Positions 63,091 to 64,000 of a DNA stretch of 64,000 nt are shown piece by piece. Source of the stretch: Vibrio algicola (lineage in GTDB: Bacteria > Pseudomonadota > Gammaproteobacteria > Enterobacterales > Vibrionaceae); the NCBI RefSeq assembly GCF_009601765.2, contig NZ_CP045699.1:372001-436000 (forward strand). Direction: 5' to 3'. Below the pieces are notes generated by a model. It ran no database searches, was not told the DNA's origin, and saw only the letters and a program-made list of their open reading frames with translations. The position numbers were made by a program, and so were the translations under genes. The first letter of the stretch is position 1. Each line of letters begins with the position of its first letter.

Positions 63091-63134
63091 ATGATAGGAT
63101 GGATTAAAACGATTAAGGAAGAGGTTGTATTGTG

Positions 63135-64000
63135 ATGGGAAGCACTTTAAATCAACGGATCAACACTCAAGTAGTGTTAGAAAAACTATTAACCCAACGC
63201 ATCTTATTGATAGATGGTGGTATGGGTACCATGATCCAATCGCATAAGCTCGAAGAGCAAGATTACCGTGGTGAACGCTTTGCCGCTTGGCATAGTGACT
63301 TAAAAGGTAACAATGACTTATTGGTGCTAACTCAGCCCCAACTGATTAAACAAATCCATTGTGATTATTTGGCCGCTGGCGCTGATATCCTTGAAACCAA
63401 TACCTTTAACTCGACCACCATTGCGATGGCCGATTACGACATGGAAAGCCTGAGCGCCGAGATTAACTTTGCCGCCGCCAAACTTGCCCGTGAAGCTGCC
63501 GATGAATGGACGGAAAAAACGCCAGATAAGCCTCGTTTTGTGGCAGGGGTGCTAGGTCCGACTAACCGTACGTGCTCTATTTCTCCTGATGTTAACGATC
63601 CAGGCTTTCGTAATGTTAGCTTTGATGAGTTAGTGACTGCTTACTCCGAATCTACTAAAGCCATGATTGAAGGCGGCGCCGATCTGATCATGATCGAAAC
63701 CATCTTCGATACCCTTAATGCCAAAGCGTGTGCCTTTGCGGTTAGCGCGGTGTTTGACCAGCTAGGCTATAAATTGCCAGTGATGATTTCAGGGACTATC
63801 ACTGATGCCTCGGGCCGTACGCTTTCAGGTCAAACCACTGAAGCTTTTTATAATGCCATGCGTCATATTCAGCCGATTTCATTTGGTTTGAACTGCGCTC
63901 TTGGTCCGGATGAATTACGCCAGTATGTGGCGGAGCTTTCGCGAGTGTCTGAGACCTTTGTTTCTGCTCACCCTAATGCCGGTTTACCGAATGCATTTGG
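63135..64000 (+). CDS. metH: Cobalamin-dependent methionine synthase MetH, 5' part
   Basis: The first 288 codons; the gene runs off the window. Translates as [20 protein letters not shown] and onward with the homocysteine-binding domain: [12 protein letters not shown], then [51 protein letters not shown] and [10 protein letters not shown], the last holding the first zinc Cys. GGAAGAGG precedes the start; the in-frame GTG just before the ATG is an alternative. MetH makes methionine from homocysteine and methyl-tetrahydrofolate using B12. Confidence 0.95.
   Translation, partial: MGSTLNQRINTQVVLEKLLTQRILLIDGGMGTMIQSHKLEEQDYRGERFAAWHSDLKGNNDLLVLTQPQLIKQIHCDYLAAGADILETNTFNSTTIAMADYDMESLSAEINFAAAKLAREAADEWTEKTPDKPRFVAGVLGPTNRTCSISPDVNDPGFRNVSFDELVTAYSESTKAMIEGGADLIMIETIFDTLNAKACAFAVSAVFDQLGYKLPVMISGTITDASGRTLSGQTTEAFYNAMRHIQPISFGLNCALGPDELRQYVAELSRVSETFVSAHPNAGLPNAF

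Overview
The window is a mostly core chromosomal segment of a gammaproteobacterium. Gene content and order point to Vibrionaceae: dcw cluster through lpxC, a DciA-type helicase operator facing secA, zapG-zapE-rplM-rpsI-petABC-sspAB, rsmI divergent from lpoA-yraN-diaA, and hldE/tolC/nudF/yqiB/cpdA/yqiA/parE/parC. Species assignment is not possible from the sequence alone.

Layout. (1) 1-4.8 kb is the only clearly accessory stretch. It holds a trimeric-autotransporter-like surface protein with ten nearly identical 38-residue repeats, an IS5-family element killed by a nonsense codon, an XRE-type repressor with operator-like palindromes, a 32-bp perfect palindrome and a decayed GAF-GGDEF gene. (2) 4.8-9.1 kb: diaA, yraN, lpoA on the minus strand, then rsmI and the RNase P RNA gene with promoter and terminator. 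(3) 9.5-26.4 kb: division and cell-wall cluster rsmH-ftsL-ftsI-murE-murF-mraY-murD-ftsW-murG-murC-ftsQ-ftsA-ftsZ-lpxC, tightly packed with start/stop overlaps. (4) 26.4-30.5 kb: dciA facing away, secA, mutT. (5) 30.6-41 kb: ygiM, Pit phosphate transporter with its DUF47 partner, ygiF, a potassium channel, a frameshifted glnE, an IS5-related MITE, hldE. (6) 41-50 kb: tolC, nudF, yqiB, cpdA, yqiA, parE, parC. (7) 50-55 kb: a frameshifted small membrane gene beside a TTGAT microsatellite, a DMT exporter, degS, zapG, zapE. (8) 55-64 kb: rplM-rpsI, cytochrome bc1 (petABC), sspA-sspB, metA, a Na+/H+ antiporter and the start of metH; metA and metH carry matching MetJ operators.

The genes serve envelope growth (dcw, lpoA, lpxC, hldE, tolC), secretion and envelope stress (secA, degS), replication and segregation (diaA, dciA, parE, parC), translation (rsmI, rnpB, rplM, rpsI), respiration (petABC) and methionine synthesis. 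I found no clear new multi-gene system. The most unusual items are the repeat adhesin, the IS5/MITE pair sharing terminal repeats, and several reading-frame lesions (IS transposase, GAF-GGDEF, glnE, small membrane gene), some of which could be sequencing errors. There are no tRNA, rRNA or CRISPR features that I can see.
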